From positions 1-20,930 of the forward strand of contig JADYZS010000421.1 in NCBI GenBank assembly GCA_020853075.1: a DNA stretch of 20,930 bases. The letters run 5' to 3'. Position numbers and translations under genes: made by a program. The notes below the pieces were generated by a model. It saw only the letters and a program-made list of their open reading frames with translations, had not been told where the DNA came from and ran no database searches. The stretch is from Anaerolineae bacterium (GTDB lineage: Bacteria > Chloroflexota > Anaerolineae > JADYZS01). Shown piece by piece: positions 1 through 7,335 of the stretch. Every line of letters starts with the position of its first letter. Within the stretch, counting starts at the first letter, position 1.

Positions 1-935
1 GCTTCCTGGCCATGGATGCGGAAGAGATGGGCGATGAAGAACTGGCGCTTGTCGGTGCGTTTCGCCGCCGCGAGTTGCTTCGCCAGTTCCGCCTCAAGCG
101 ACCAATACTCTACCGGCACGAAGGCCTGGATCTCCCGCTCGCGCTCCACGATCAGGCGCAAAGCCACCGATTGCACACGCCCTGCGCTGGTATGGCCGCG
201 CACTCGCTCCCAAAGGAGAGGGCTGATCTTGTAGCCCACGAGGCGATCCAGGATGCGGCGCGCCTGCTGCGCGTTGACCAACTCCATGTTGAGGCCGCGC
301 GGGTGGGCGAAGGCCTCGTCAATGGCGGGCTTGGTGATCTCGTGGAAGACGACGCGGCGGGCCTGCTCTGGCGCGATCCCTGCTGCTTCCATGAGGTGCC
401 AGGCAATAGCCTCGCCTTCCCGGTCGGGGTCTGTCGCCAGATAGACCTCGGCCGCGTTCTTCACTTCGGCCTGCAACCCCTTGACTACTTCCCGCTTCTC
501 GTTGGGCACGCGATACTTCGGCGTGAAGTCTTTTTCCACGTCCACCGAGAGTTCGGAACGCAGGAGGTCGCGCACGTGGCCCACCGAGGCGCGCACGGTG
601 TATTCCTTGCCCAAGAAACGGCCTACGGTGCGGGCTTTCGCGGGCGACTCCACAATCACCATCTTCCCTGTGGCTCCGGGCCTGGGGCCGATACGGCTCT
701 GTTTGCCCTTACGCTCACCTTTGTTCGCCGCGGCCTTCGCTCTGGGGACGGGATCGGGCCGGGCCAGGCCCTCGTGCGCGGGAGTCTTGCCCATGCGTGT
801 GAGCCTGGTCCCGCACACAGAGCAGGTTCCCTGCGTTGCGGGTGTCCCGTTGGCCGTGAAGATGGCCTGGGGATCTCGTATGGGGCGCTTGGTCTTACAC
901 TTGACGCAATAGGCTTCTAACGGTGACTCTGACAT
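1..935 (-). CDS. topA: DNA topoisomerase I, N-terminal 311 residues (runs off the window)
   Basis: Type IA topoisomerase that relaxes negatively supercoiled DNA in the cytoplasm. The gene is read leftwards and leaves the window at base 1, so the catalytic tyrosine domain is not visible. Residues 1-50 form a small zinc-ribbon-like unit with Cys10, Cys13, Cys38 and Cys41, which resembles the DUF5679 domain. A basic, proline-rich linker (about 51-90) follows. The Toprim domain then starts at KMVIVESPAKA (Glu96) and includes the DPDREGEA motif (Asp169, Asp171, Glu173). The stretch SAGRVQSVALRLIVERE at about 250-266 is typical of the family. The ATG at 935-933 is preceded by AGGAG (944-948) at 8 nt, which fixes the start. 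It lies 60 bp behind manC with no terminator visible between, so read-through from manC is likely. The N-terminal ribbon is additional to the C-terminal zinc fingers common in this family. Confidence 0.95.
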   Translation of the reverse strand, partial: MSESPLEAYCVKCKTKRPIRDPQAIFTANGTPATQGTCSVCGTRLTRMGKTPAHEGLARPDPVPRAKAAANKGERKGKQSRIGPRPGATGKMVIVESPAKARTVGRFLGKEYTVRASVGHVRDLLRSELSVDVEKDFTPKYRVPNEKREVVKGLQAEVKNAAEVYLATDPDREGEAIAWHLMEAAGIAPEQARRVVFHEITKPAIDEAFAHPRGLNMELVNAQQARRILDRLVGYKISPLLWERVRGHTSAGRVQSVALRLIVEREREIQAFVPVEYWSLEAELAKQLAAAKRTDKRQFFIAHLFRIHGQE

Positions 936-995
936 GCTGACAACTCCTCTGAGAAGAAACGGCCCCTGGAAGCTGGCTGGGTTCCGACAAATTCC

Positions 996-2075
996 CTATA
1001 GCAGCGCACTTCGTCCATGTTGCTTCAGAATATCCACGACCTTCTTCACGTCCTGCGCGCGCTCCTTGGGGCAGATGAGCAAGGCATCGCCCGTATCCAC
1101 GATGACGAAATCGTGCAGGCCGATGGTGGCAATCACGCGCTCCGGGCGGTGAGAATAGACCACTGTGCCAAACGTTTCCAACGCGACGTGGTCGCCCTGC
1201 AACACGACGTTACCGGCTGCGTCGCTCGGTAGAACCTCGGAAAGCGAAGACCAGGTGCCGACGTCGCTCCAACCGGCATCCAACGGCACGACGGCCACGT
1301 GCTCGGCCCGTTCCATCACGCCATAGTCTATGGTGATGTTGGGCACGCCCGGCCAGACGCGGGCGATGGTCTCCTTCGCATCGCCGGAAGCCAGAGCGGT
1401 TTCTACCTCGGCCAGGGCACGGGCCAGCTCTGGCAGGAGCCGCTCAATTTCGGCCAGCATGTCGCGCGCCCGGCAGACGAAGATGCCGCCGTTCCAATAG
1501 AAGCGGCCAGAGGCGAGGAACCGCTCCGCCGTCGGGCGGTCGGGCTTCTCCACGAAACGGGCGACGCGATAGGCAACGCCGCCATCAGCGCGCGGGAGGA
1601 GCCGTCCACGCTCAATGTAGCCGTAGCCCGTCTCCGGGCCGCGCGGTTGGATGCCGAGGGTGACCAGATAGCCGGCGCGCGCGTGGGCGGCGGCGGCGGC
1701 CAGGGCTCGCTGGTAGGCTTCTACGTCCTGAACAATGTGGTCAGCCGGAAGAACCATCATCACGGCATCGGGGTCGTTCTGCCGGATGTGTATGGCGGCC
1801 AACCCAATGGCAGGGGCAGTGCCGCGACCCGACGGCTCGCCCAGGAAGTTGCGAGGCGGCATGTCCAGGAGCTGCTCGTGCACCAGGGCCCGGTAGAACT
1901 CCGCGGCGACGATATAAACCTGCTCTGGCGGCACCAGAGGGCGAATGCGCTCGCACGTATCTTGCAGCATGGTGGTGCCGGGCCGGATCAGGTCTAGCAT
2001 CTGCTTAGGTGTGGCCTGGCGGCTGCGCGGCCACAGCCGCGTCCCGATGCCCCCGGCCAGAATCACGGCGTACAA
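996..2075 (-). CDS. manC: Mannose-1-phosphate guanylyltransferase
   Basis: Makes GDP-mannose from mannose-1-phosphate and GTP, feeding cell-envelope glycan and GDP-sugar synthesis. The 359-residue protein begins with the nucleotidyltransferase signature LAGGIGTRLWPRSR (about 6-19). It has FVEKP and FYWNGGIFVC in the middle and GWSDVGTWSSL further on, all typical of the family. The length fits a single-domain enzyme; no fused mannose-6-phosphate isomerase domain is seen. The start codon is TTG (2075-2073). It is supported by a strong GGGGAGGG ribosome binding site 6 nt upstream and by the family N-terminus beginning exactly there. The gene sits between dprA and topA, which are often neighbours in bacteria, so manC appears to be an insertion in that pair. 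A weak promoter-like match (TTGGAT, 16 nt, TACTTA at 2103-2130) is not strong enough to list separately. Confidence 0.93.
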   Translation of the reverse strand: MYAVILAGGIGTRLWPRSRQATPKQMLDLIRPGTTMLQDTCERIRPLVPPEQVYIVAAEFYRALVHEQLLDMPPRNFLGEPSGRGTAPAIGLAAIHIRQNDPDAVMMVLPADHIVQDVEAYQRALAAAAAHARAGYLVTLGIQPRGPETGYGYIERGRLLPRADGGVAYRVARFVEKPDRPTAERFLASGRFYWNGGIFVCRARDMLAEIERLLPELARALAEVETALASGDAKETIARVWPGVPNITIDYGVMERAEHVAVVPLDAGWSDVGTWSSLSEVLPSDAAGNVVLQGDHVALETFGTVVYSHRPERVIATIGLHDFVIVDTGDALLICPKERAQDVKKVVDILKQHGRSALL

Positions 2076-2141
2076 TAGAAACCCTCCCCTATCTGACGGG
2101 GATAAGTATTCCGAAAGGAAGCCTATCCAATAGCATCATCT

Positions 2142-2221
2142 CCCCTCACCCCCGACCCCTCTCCCGAAGGGAGAGGAGCGCAAATTCCCTCTCCCCTACG
2201 GGGAGAGGGTAGGGTGAGGGG
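2142..2221. repeat. Palindromic intergenic repeat, CCCTCACCC family, copy 1
   Basis: Outer arms CCCCTCACCC (2142-2151) and GGGTGAGGGG (2212-2221) enclose two further hairpins: CCTCTCCC/GGGAGAGG near 2157-2176 and CCCTCTCCCC/GGGGAGAGGG at 2187-2209. It lies between dprA and manC. The same design recurs at 5809, 9131, 18065 and 20881. Confidence 0.85.
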
Positions 2222-2296
2222 GGATTCTACTCTGACAACCGGCTACCTATTGAGATATTTGCCCTTGTTTGCCAACCGCCCGTTACAATAGACGAA

Positions 2297-3415
2297 TCAC
2301 GCGGCGTGCCGCTCAAAGGCCGCCACGTAATTCATGCCGCCGACCTCACGCACCAGCCCTTTCAGTTCCATGATGCTCAGCGCGCTGCTGACCGCGGCAA
2401 TAGGAAGCCCCACGGCGCGGCTGACCTCGTCCACGTGGCGTGGCTCCGCCGACAGTTGCTCCAGAAGCCTTGCCTCAAACGGGTCGCCAGGGATGATCGC
2501 GGCCACGTGCTGCACGGCCTCTTCTTGGGTCTCCAGCGCCTCGGCGATCTGCAATTCGTCCAGCAGATCGGCGGCACTCAATACAACTTTGGCTCCCTCT
2601 TGCAGGAGACGGTTCGTGCCGTCGCAGCCTCTCTGGAAGATGTTGCCGGGCACAGCGAACAACTCGCGGCCCTGCTCCCGCGCGTAATCGGCGGTGATGA
2701 GCGCGCCGGAGCCGAGCCCCGCCTCGGTGATGAGGACACCCCGCGTCAGCCCGCTGATGATGCGGTTGCGAGGCGGGAAGTTGGCCGCTTCCGGCTCGGT
2801 GCCGAGGCCGTATTCCGACACCAGCGCGCCATGCTGGGTGATCCGCTCGGCCAGGTGCGTGTGTTCCGGCGGATAGATGATGTCCAGGCCGCAGGCAAGG
2901 ACGGCGATGGTGCGCCCGCCTGCATCCAGGGCCGCCTGGTGTGCTTCGCCATCTATGCCGCGCGCCAGACCGCTGACGATGGTGACACCGTGGCGTGCCA
3001 ACTCGGTGACGATCTCGCGTGTCGCTTGGCGACCATAAGGCGTCGCGCGGCGGGTCCCGACGACGCCGAGAGCGAGGTCGTCCTGCGCTGTGAGTTCACC
3101 TTTCACGTAGAGGACCGGCGGGGCGTCGGGGACGCGGGCGAGACGGCGCGGATAATCTGCATCGTCCGACGTGATGACGTGCACCCCGGCCCTTTCCAAC
3201 TTGACCAGTTCGGCCCCCAGATCCAGTTTCTGGCGGGTGTTGACCAGGTTTTCCAACGAGCGGCGATCCAGACCGGCGGCGTGCAGGTCTGCTGGCGTGG
3301 CGCGCCAGGCGGCGCTGAGTTCGCCGAAATAGGTACGGAGGGCCCGTAAACGCACCGGGCCGATGCCGCGCACTTTGTTGAAGCCTATCCAGAAGGGGAG
3401 ATCGCCTCTGCTCAC
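2297..3415 (-). CDS. dprA: DNA processing protein DprA
   Basis: Binds incoming single-stranded DNA during natural transformation and loads RecA. Outside competent species it may serve other recombination roles. The 372-residue protein has an N-terminal helix-hairpin-helix/SAM-like region (FNKVRGIGPVRL, 12-23). The Rossmann-fold SMF domain follows with VVGTRRATPYG (118-128), SGLARGIDGEAH (148-159), FPPRNRIISGL (213-223), ITEAGLGSGALITADYA (229-245) and VPGNIFQRGCDGTNRL (255-270). A C-terminal winged-helix segment lies at about 315-365. The GTG start at 3415-3413 is the first possible start after an in-frame TAG eight codons upstream; its ribosome binding site is weak. A good promoter lies at 3470-3498, giving a 5' leader of about 48 nt. 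Finding dprA alone does not prove competence. Confidence 0.95.
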   Translation of the reverse strand: MSRGDLPFWIGFNKVRGIGPVRLRALRTYFGELSAAWRATPADLHAAGLDRRSLENLVNTRQKLDLGAELVKLERAGVHVITSDDADYPRRLARVPDAPPVLYVKGELTAQDDLALGVVGTRRATPYGRQATREIVTELARHGVTIVSGLARGIDGEAHQAALDAGGRTIAVLACGLDIIYPPEHTHLAERITQHGALVSEYGLGTEPEAANFPPRNRIISGLTRGVLITEAGLGSGALITADYAREQGRELFAVPGNIFQRGCDGTNRLLQEGAKVVLSAADLLDELQIAEALETQEEAVQHVAAIIPGDPFEARLLEQLSAEPRHVDEVSRAVGLPIAAVSSALSIMELKGLVREVGGMNYVAAFERHAA

Positions 3416-3469
3416 GTCGCTGCCTGCGTGGTGCTATGCCTAGATAATGAAGTAGTGCCAGTCTGGGCT

Positions 3470-3498
3470 AGGATACTCTAAGCGAATGGATTTGTCAA
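3470..3498 (-). promoter_or_regulatory. Sigma70-type promoter for dprA
   Basis: On the minus strand, TTGACA (3493-3498), a 17-nt spacer and TATCCT (3470-3475). Predicted +1 near 3463. It lies between the dGTPase stop and dprA, so dprA (and perhaps manC and topA) can be transcribed independently of the upstream genes. Confidence 0.7.
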
Positions 3499-3518
3499 GA
3501 AAAGCGGAGGCGGGGGTG

Positions 3519-4679
3519 CTAACTGCGCTCGTTGGGGTCAAAGAGACGGGCGTGCTCGGCCAGCGCGTAGCGGTCGGTCATGCCCGCGATGTAGTCGCAG
3601 ATGACCCGGCGCAGGCTCTGATGCTCTTCCTTCTCTTTGGCGCGCACGTCGGTCGGGAGCATGAGGGGCTGTTCCACGTAAGCCCGGTACAGGTCGGTCA
3701 GGGTGCGGCTGGCCTTGTTCGCCATGCGCATCACCCGGAAATGGCGGTAAAACCGGCTGAGGAGGAGTCTCTTGAGTTCGCGGTTCATCCCTTCCCGTTC
3801 GGGAGAGACGCTGGCGACATTGCTGCCGAGGTCACGCAGTTTGTCTACCGAATCTATGCCCAGATGGCTCAGACGGGCGTCGGTGTAGCGGATGGCATCG
3901 CTGACCTCTTTGCCGATGAGTCGGCGGATGGCGCGGCGACGGAGCATGGTGGTGATCTCCGCATCGTGGCGCTCGCCCAGGCTGTCCATCACCTCTTGCC
4001 ATAAGGCGAGTTGCTGCACCTCGCGCGGCTCCAATATCTCCGAGCGCAGGCCATCTTCCAGGTCGGCGGTGTTGTAGGCGATCTCGTCGGCCAGGTTGGC
4101 GAGTTGACATTCCAGCGTACCGGCGCGCTCCGGCTCGTAGCCGGTGGCGTCGGTCAAGTCGTAATCTGTATCGTGCTTGACGACGCCCTCTCGCACCTCG
4201 TAAGTTAGATTGAGCCCCGGATGGTCGGGATAGCGGCGCTCCAACTTCTCCAGGATGCGCACCGTCTGGCGCTGGTGGTTGAAGCCGCCCGCGTCGGCCA
4301 TCAACTCATTCAGGGTCTCCTCGCCGGTGTGACCAAAAGGGGGATGCCCCAGGTCGTGGGCCAGGCAGATCGCCTCGCTCAAGTCTTCGTTGGCACGCAA
4401 GGCGCGAGCCAGGGTGCGCCCGATCTGGGCGACCTCAATGGTGTGGGTCAGGCGAGAGCGGTAGTGGTCGCCCTCGTGATAGACGAAGACTTGGGTCTTG
4501 TATTGCAGGCGGCGGAAGGCCGTCGTGTGGATGACGCGGTCACGGTCGCGCTGGAAAGCGGAACGGTAGGGGTGCTCGTTCTCTGGATAGACACGACCGC
4601 GGCTGTCGCCGCTCTTCATGGCATAAGGAGCCAGCGTCGCGCGCTCCTGAGCCTCAAGACCGTGGCGGTCCAGAATCAT
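3519..4679 (-). CDS. Deoxyguanosinetriphosphate triphosphohydrolase-like HD protein
   Basis: Probable dNTP triphosphohydrolase that removes the triphosphate from dGTP or other dNTPs and so affects nucleotide pools. The 386-residue protein shows the dGTPase N-terminus (YRSAFQRDRDRVIHTTAFRRLQYKTQVF, about 38-65, written here as one motif region) followed by the metal-binding HD signature: His79 in RLTHTIEV, His108-Asp109 in CLAHDLGHPPFGH, and Asp198 in LADEIAYNTADLEDG. These residues and the length match the shorter dGTPase-like subfamily. The start ATG at 4679-4677 has AAGGGG about 8 nt upstream. It lies 165 bp behind the PHP phosphatase gene, with a palindromic repeat in the gap. No convincing separate promoter was found, so it may be co-transcribed with that gene. 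Substrate specificity cannot be read from the sequence. Confidence 0.9.
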   Translation of the reverse strand: MILDRHGLEAQERATLAPYAMKSGDSRGRVYPENEHPYRSAFQRDRDRVIHTTAFRRLQYKTQVFVYHEGDHYRSRLTHTIEVAQIGRTLARALRANEDLSEAICLAHDLGHPPFGHTGEETLNELMADAGGFNHQRQTVRILEKLERRYPDHPGLNLTYEVREGVVKHDTDYDLTDATGYEPERAGTLECQLANLADEIAYNTADLEDGLRSEILEPREVQQLALWQEVMDSLGERHDAEITTMLRRRAIRRLIGKEVSDAIRYTDARLSHLGIDSVDKLRDLGSNVASVSPEREGMNRELKRLLLSRFYRHFRVMRMANKASRTLTDLYRAYVEQPLMLPTDVRAKEKEEHQSLRRVICDYIAGMTDRYALAEHARLFDPNERS

Positions 4680-4725
4680 GGCTCTGCCCCTTCATCGGTG
4701 CGGCTTTCAGAACACCCGCAGGGCA

Positions 4726-4815
4726 GCCATCCACGAATCAAAGGCACGAATACACGAATGGGTCGCGGGGCAAGAGGCTTGGTTCGTGTATTCGTGTTGT
4801 TCATTCGTGGGTGGC
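4726..4815. repeat. Palindromic repeat built from CACGAAT units
   Basis: About 90 bp. The left arm has CCACGAAT then CACGAATACACGAA (4745-4758). The right arm is TTCGTGTATTCGTG (4783-4796) then ATTCGTGG (4803-4810). The arms are near-perfect reverse complements around a central spacer of about 24 nt. It lies between the PHP phosphatase and dGTPase genes. Confidence 0.8.
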
Positions 4816-4844
4816 CGCAGCAGATTCTCATCAGTGGCCGCCCC

Positions 4845-5744
4845 TTACCGCCAGCGCAACGGCTCTGGGTCCATGGCGGGCGTGGACAGGCGGAACGAGG
4901 TGAAGGGCCGCGGCTGGGCGCGTCGTTGGTGGAAACTGGTGAGATGGCGGATGCCTGCCAGCCGTGCAAGGGCGACTGCCCGCTCAATCCCCTGCCCGAC
5001 CTGCGCGGTGTGGTGGGCATCGGAACCGACGGTAACGAGCGTGCCGCCTGCCGCCGCGTAGCGCTGCACAATATCCAGAACAGGGTATGGCTCGGCAGGC
5101 GGCTGGAAGAGGCCGGAGGCGTTGACTTCCAACCCGATGCCGCGCTCTACCATCGTCGCCAGGATAGACTCTGTCTCCGCGGCAAAAAGTTCGGGTTGGA
5201 AGGGGCCGTAGAACTCCACGCCGTGCCACTTGGCAAGGTCAAAATGAGCGATGACGTCAAAGAGGCCGGAGTGAACGGCCTCCTCTAACCTGCGGAAATA
5301 GGGAAGGTAGGCGGCGCGCTCGTCGCGCGACGCGAACCAACCGCTCACGCCGGGTTCGTGGGCGAAGTTAGCCCAGCCGTGCTCGTCTTCTACGATGTGG
5401 ACGCTGCCGAGGACGAAATCAAAGGGGTGCGCCTCAAGGAGCGTCCGGATTACTTTATCGCAATCGGGCGAATAATCCATCTCTAGGCCGGCGCGGATGA
5501 TGACCTGCTGGCCGTAGCGTTCGCGCGCGTAGTCAATCTCGTCAAAGTAGCCGGTAGCATCAAAGAGACCGGCATGGGGATCGTGGGGATCAAAAGTCGC
5601 GTGGTCGGTAAAGCCGATCTCTTCCACGCCGAGTTCAATGGCCCGCAGGCAGACCGCTTCCATCGTGGAACTGCCGTCGGGTGAGGCAGTGGAATGAATG
5701 TGATAATCCTGGGGTGCAGGAACAGGAATCAAGGGACGTATCAT
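4845..5744 (-). CDS. PHP-domain phosphoesterase, histidinol-phosphatase-like
   Basis: A metal-dependent phosphoesterase of the PHP superfamily, closest by motif to the HisK-type histidinol-phosphate phosphatases. The 299-residue protein holds the full set of metal ligands: DYHIHS (His15, His17), GFTDH (Asp47, His48), GLEMDY (Glu88), GSVH (His116), DVIAHFD, and SDAHH (Asp242, His244). This implies an active three-metal centre. No signal peptide is seen, so it is probably cytoplasmic. The start ATG at 5744-5742 coincides with the predicted transcription start of a near-consensus promoter, and there is no clear Shine-Dalgarno, so the mRNA may be leaderless. No other histidine-pathway gene is in the window. 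The natural substrate could be a different phosphomonoester. Confidence 0.87.
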   Translation of the reverse strand: MIRPLIPVPAPQDYHIHSTASPDGSSTMEAVCLRAIELGVEEIGFTDHATFDPHDPHAGLFDATGYFDEIDYARERYGQQVIIRAGLEMDYSPDCDKVIRTLLEAHPFDFVLGSVHIVEDEHGWANFAHEPGVSGWFASRDERAAYLPYFRRLEEAVHSGLFDVIAHFDLAKWHGVEFYGPFQPELFAAETESILATMVERGIGLEVNASGLFQPPAEPYPVLDIVQRYAAAGGTLVTVGSDAHHTAQVGQGIERAVALARLAGIRHLTSFHQRRAQPRPFTSFRLSTPAMDPEPLRWR

Positions 5745-5750
5745 GGTTCC

Positions 5751-5779
5751 AGTCTATCACGGGGAAGTGCGGCTGTCAA
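5751..5779 (-). promoter_or_regulatory. Sigma70-type promoter for the PHP phosphatase, leaderless geometry
   Basis: On the minus strand, TTGACA (5774-5779), 17 nt, and TAGACT (5751-5756) preceded by TGA, an extended -10. The predicted +1 is 5744, the first base of the ATG. Confidence 0.75.
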
Positions 5780-5808
5780 GGGTGCAATCGTCCTATTTGT
5801 ATATTTGG

Positions 5809-5856
5809 CCCCCTCCCTGCCCTCCCCCGCTGCGCGGGGGAGGGTTAGGGTGGGGG
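5809..5856. repeat. Palindromic intergenic repeat, CCCTCACCC family, variant copy 2
   Basis: CCCTCCCCCGC and GCGGGGGAGGG face each other around a short loop, flanked by CCCCTCCCTG on one side and TTAGGGTGGGGG on the other. It lies between the GH-like gene's stop and the PHP phosphatase promoter and could terminate transcription. The outer arms have drifted compared with copy 1. Confidence 0.75.
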
Positions 5857-5879
5857 CCGATTCCCGGTTGTGGTCACAC

Positions 5880-6941
5880 TCATAACCCGGCCAGCCGCGG
5901 CCAAATCCCATCCCACTCAATCCGTGCCAGATAGAGGCCCCGCGTGCGGTCTTGCGCGTGGGCCACGTCCTCCACCGGTCGGCTGCACGAGGTGACGTAC
6001 CATTGGCCGTCCCGCTCCAGGATCTCGCTGGCGTGAGAGGTCGCCAGCCAGTAGGCCTCTCGGTTTTGGAAGTCAAAGGGGTCGTCGGAGATGACGTAGC
6101 GCGTGCCGTCGCCGCCCTTCCAGAAGAGGTAATAGACGTCGCCACGCCGGATGACGCAGGGCGATTCGGGGCGGCTGTAGGCCATCGCCTCGTAGCAGGA
6201 ACTGCGCCGGATGAGCACGGGGCCGCGATCTTGCCAGTCCACCAAATCGTGAGAGACGGCAGCGGCGATGCCGTTGTACTCCGACCAGTAGGGCTTCACC
6301 GCCTTGTGGTTGAGCCCGACGACGTAGTAGAGGATGAAGCCGTGCTGCGGGTGGCGCAGCACGTGGGGGTCGCGGCAGCCGAAGCAGCCGTATTCGGTGT
6401 ACGTGGCGTATTGCGGGTTGGAGACCAGGACGGGACGCCTGGCGTGCCGCGTCCACTGCCAGAGGTCGGTGGAGGTGGCGAGGAACATGTACTCGCCCGC
6501 CAGGTCGGAGTAATCCGCCGTCAGGCTCACCGGGCCGGTGTCGGTGCAGCCGAATTTGGCGAACCAGGCGCGGCTGTGGCCGGGCGTCCCGGCATAGAAC
6601 ATGTAGTAGGTTCCTTCGTGCTCTACGACGTTGGGCGCGTAGATGTGCCCGGCTTCCAATGGGCTTTCATCGGTGACGGACAAGACCGGCTCGTGAAGCG
6701 TCCAGGTTCTCAAGTCGGGGCTGGTTGCGTGGCCGATTTTGACCTCGTTGCCGGGGCGGCTCCAGGGCTGGCCCGCGAGCACCTCCCCCTGGATGAAGAA
6801 GAGGTGCCAGAGGTCATGCGCCCAAATCAAACAGTGGTCGTTGACGTAGCCGCCAGGGATGTGGAAGACGTAGGTGAAGTTCGCTGCATCCAGGTCTGGA
6901 GTGTGGACGTCGGCCAAGACGCGGGTGTCGTGGTGGGTCAT
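5880..6941 (-). CDS. Five-bladed beta-propeller glycoside hydrolase-like protein (GH32/GH43-like)
   Basis: Probably acts on a glycoside or fructoside; the exact activity is unknown. The 353-residue protein has the layout of the GH32/43/68 clan. GGYVNDHCLIW (30-40) matches the position of the GH32 nucleophile motif, with Asp35. YAPNVVEHEGTYYMFYAG (101-118) is a typical blade strand. CRDPHVL (189-195, Asp191) corresponds to the RDP motif. RPESPCVIRRGDVYYLFW (257-274, Glu259) could supply the general acid. All three expected acidic positions therefore have candidates. No signal peptide or membrane segment is seen, which suggests an intracellular enzyme. The ATG at 6941 has GGAGG 10 nt upstream and a promoter at 6963-6991. 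No sugar transporter or regulator lies next to it, so context does not give the substrate. GH130-like phosphorylases share this fold and cannot be excluded. Confidence 0.68.
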   Translation of the reverse strand: MTHHDTRVLADVHTPDLDAANFTYVFHIPGGYVNDHCLIWAHDLWHLFFIQGEVLAGQPWSRPGNEVKIGHATSPDLRTWTLHEPVLSVTDESPLEAGHIYAPNVVEHEGTYYMFYAGTPGHSRAWFAKFGCTDTGPVSLTADYSDLAGEYMFLATSTDLWQWTRHARRPVLVSNPQYATYTEYGCFGCRDPHVLRHPQHGFILYYVVGLNHKAVKPYWSEYNGIAAAVSHDLVDWQDRGPVLIRRSSCYEAMAYSRPESPCVIRRGDVYYLFWKGGDGTRYVISDDPFDFQNREAYWLATSHASEILERDGQWYVTSCSRPVEDVAHAQDRTRGLYLARIEWDGIWPRLAGL

Positions 6942-6962
6942 GAGGTGGGTGCCTCCGCGGGG

Positions 6963-6991
6963 AGTCTATCATGATGTGGTGGGAGTGTCAA
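6963..6991 (-). promoter_or_regulatory. Sigma70-type promoter for the GH-like gene
   Basis: On the minus strand, TTGACA (6986-6991), 17 nt, TAGACT (6963-6968). Predicted +1 at 6956, the first G of the GGAGG ribosome binding site, leaving a 15-nt leader. The core elements are the same as those of the PHP phosphatase promoter. Confidence 0.75.
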
Positions 6992-7041
6992 AAGGAGTTG
7001 GCTGTTTCCCGCCTCCTCTATGGTGGTTAGGGTTTTCTAGG

Positions 7042-7335
7042 ATGTTATCCTGCTCGCGCGCTCCGAAGAAAATCTTGCGCCGGTTGCCTGCCGATCTGCG
7101 CCGCCGTATCCTGGCAACCCTACACGATCCCGAAGCCGAGCCGCGTCCGCACGGCTGCAAGATGCTAACCGGCTACGACCTTTACGGCGTGCGGGTTGAC
7201 AGTTGGCGCATCGTTTATCGGATAGAGGATGAGAGGCTGATCGTCCTGGTAGTCGCTATTGCACCGCGGGGAGGTGTGTATAAGGATTCTGGTTCAGTGC
7301 CCCCAGGGGGATTCGAACCCCCGTCTCCACCTTGA
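7042..7335 (+). CDS. RelE/ParE-type toxin homologue, probably degraded
   Basis: Residues 6-82 of the 97-residue product match the RelE/ParE fold: a helical SRAPKKILRRLPADLRRRI start, PRPHGCKMLTG (35-44), and the strands YGVRVDSWRIVYRI (48-61) and LIVLVVAIAPRGGVY (66-80). Members of this family cleave ribosome-bound mRNA or inhibit gyrase; which applies here cannot be told. Several features suggest decay. There is no antitoxin gene on either side. The first beta-strand is missing in this frame, but VILLARS can be read in another frame at 7044-7064, as if one base were lost. Codons 86-97 are antisense to the tRNA-Glu gene, giving the artefactual tail VPPGGFEPPSPP. There is no good ribosome binding site. 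Nearly all neighbouring genes are on the other strand. It may be a remnant or an orphan toxin. Confidence 0.55.
   Translation: MLSCSRAPKKILRRLPADLRRRILATLHDPEAEPRPHGCKMLTGYDLYGVRVDSWRIVYRIEDERLIVLVVAIAPRGGVYKDSGSVPPGGFEPPSPP

Noticed and set aside
12..920. A long plus-strand open frame
   Set aside because: It is the shadow of topA on the other strand; the topA frame carries the Toprim motifs and a ribosome binding site.
4221..5288. A 355-codon plus-strand open frame
   Set aside because: It crosses the dGTPase start, a palindromic repeat and the PHP gene, shows no domain, and is explained by high-GC antisense openness.
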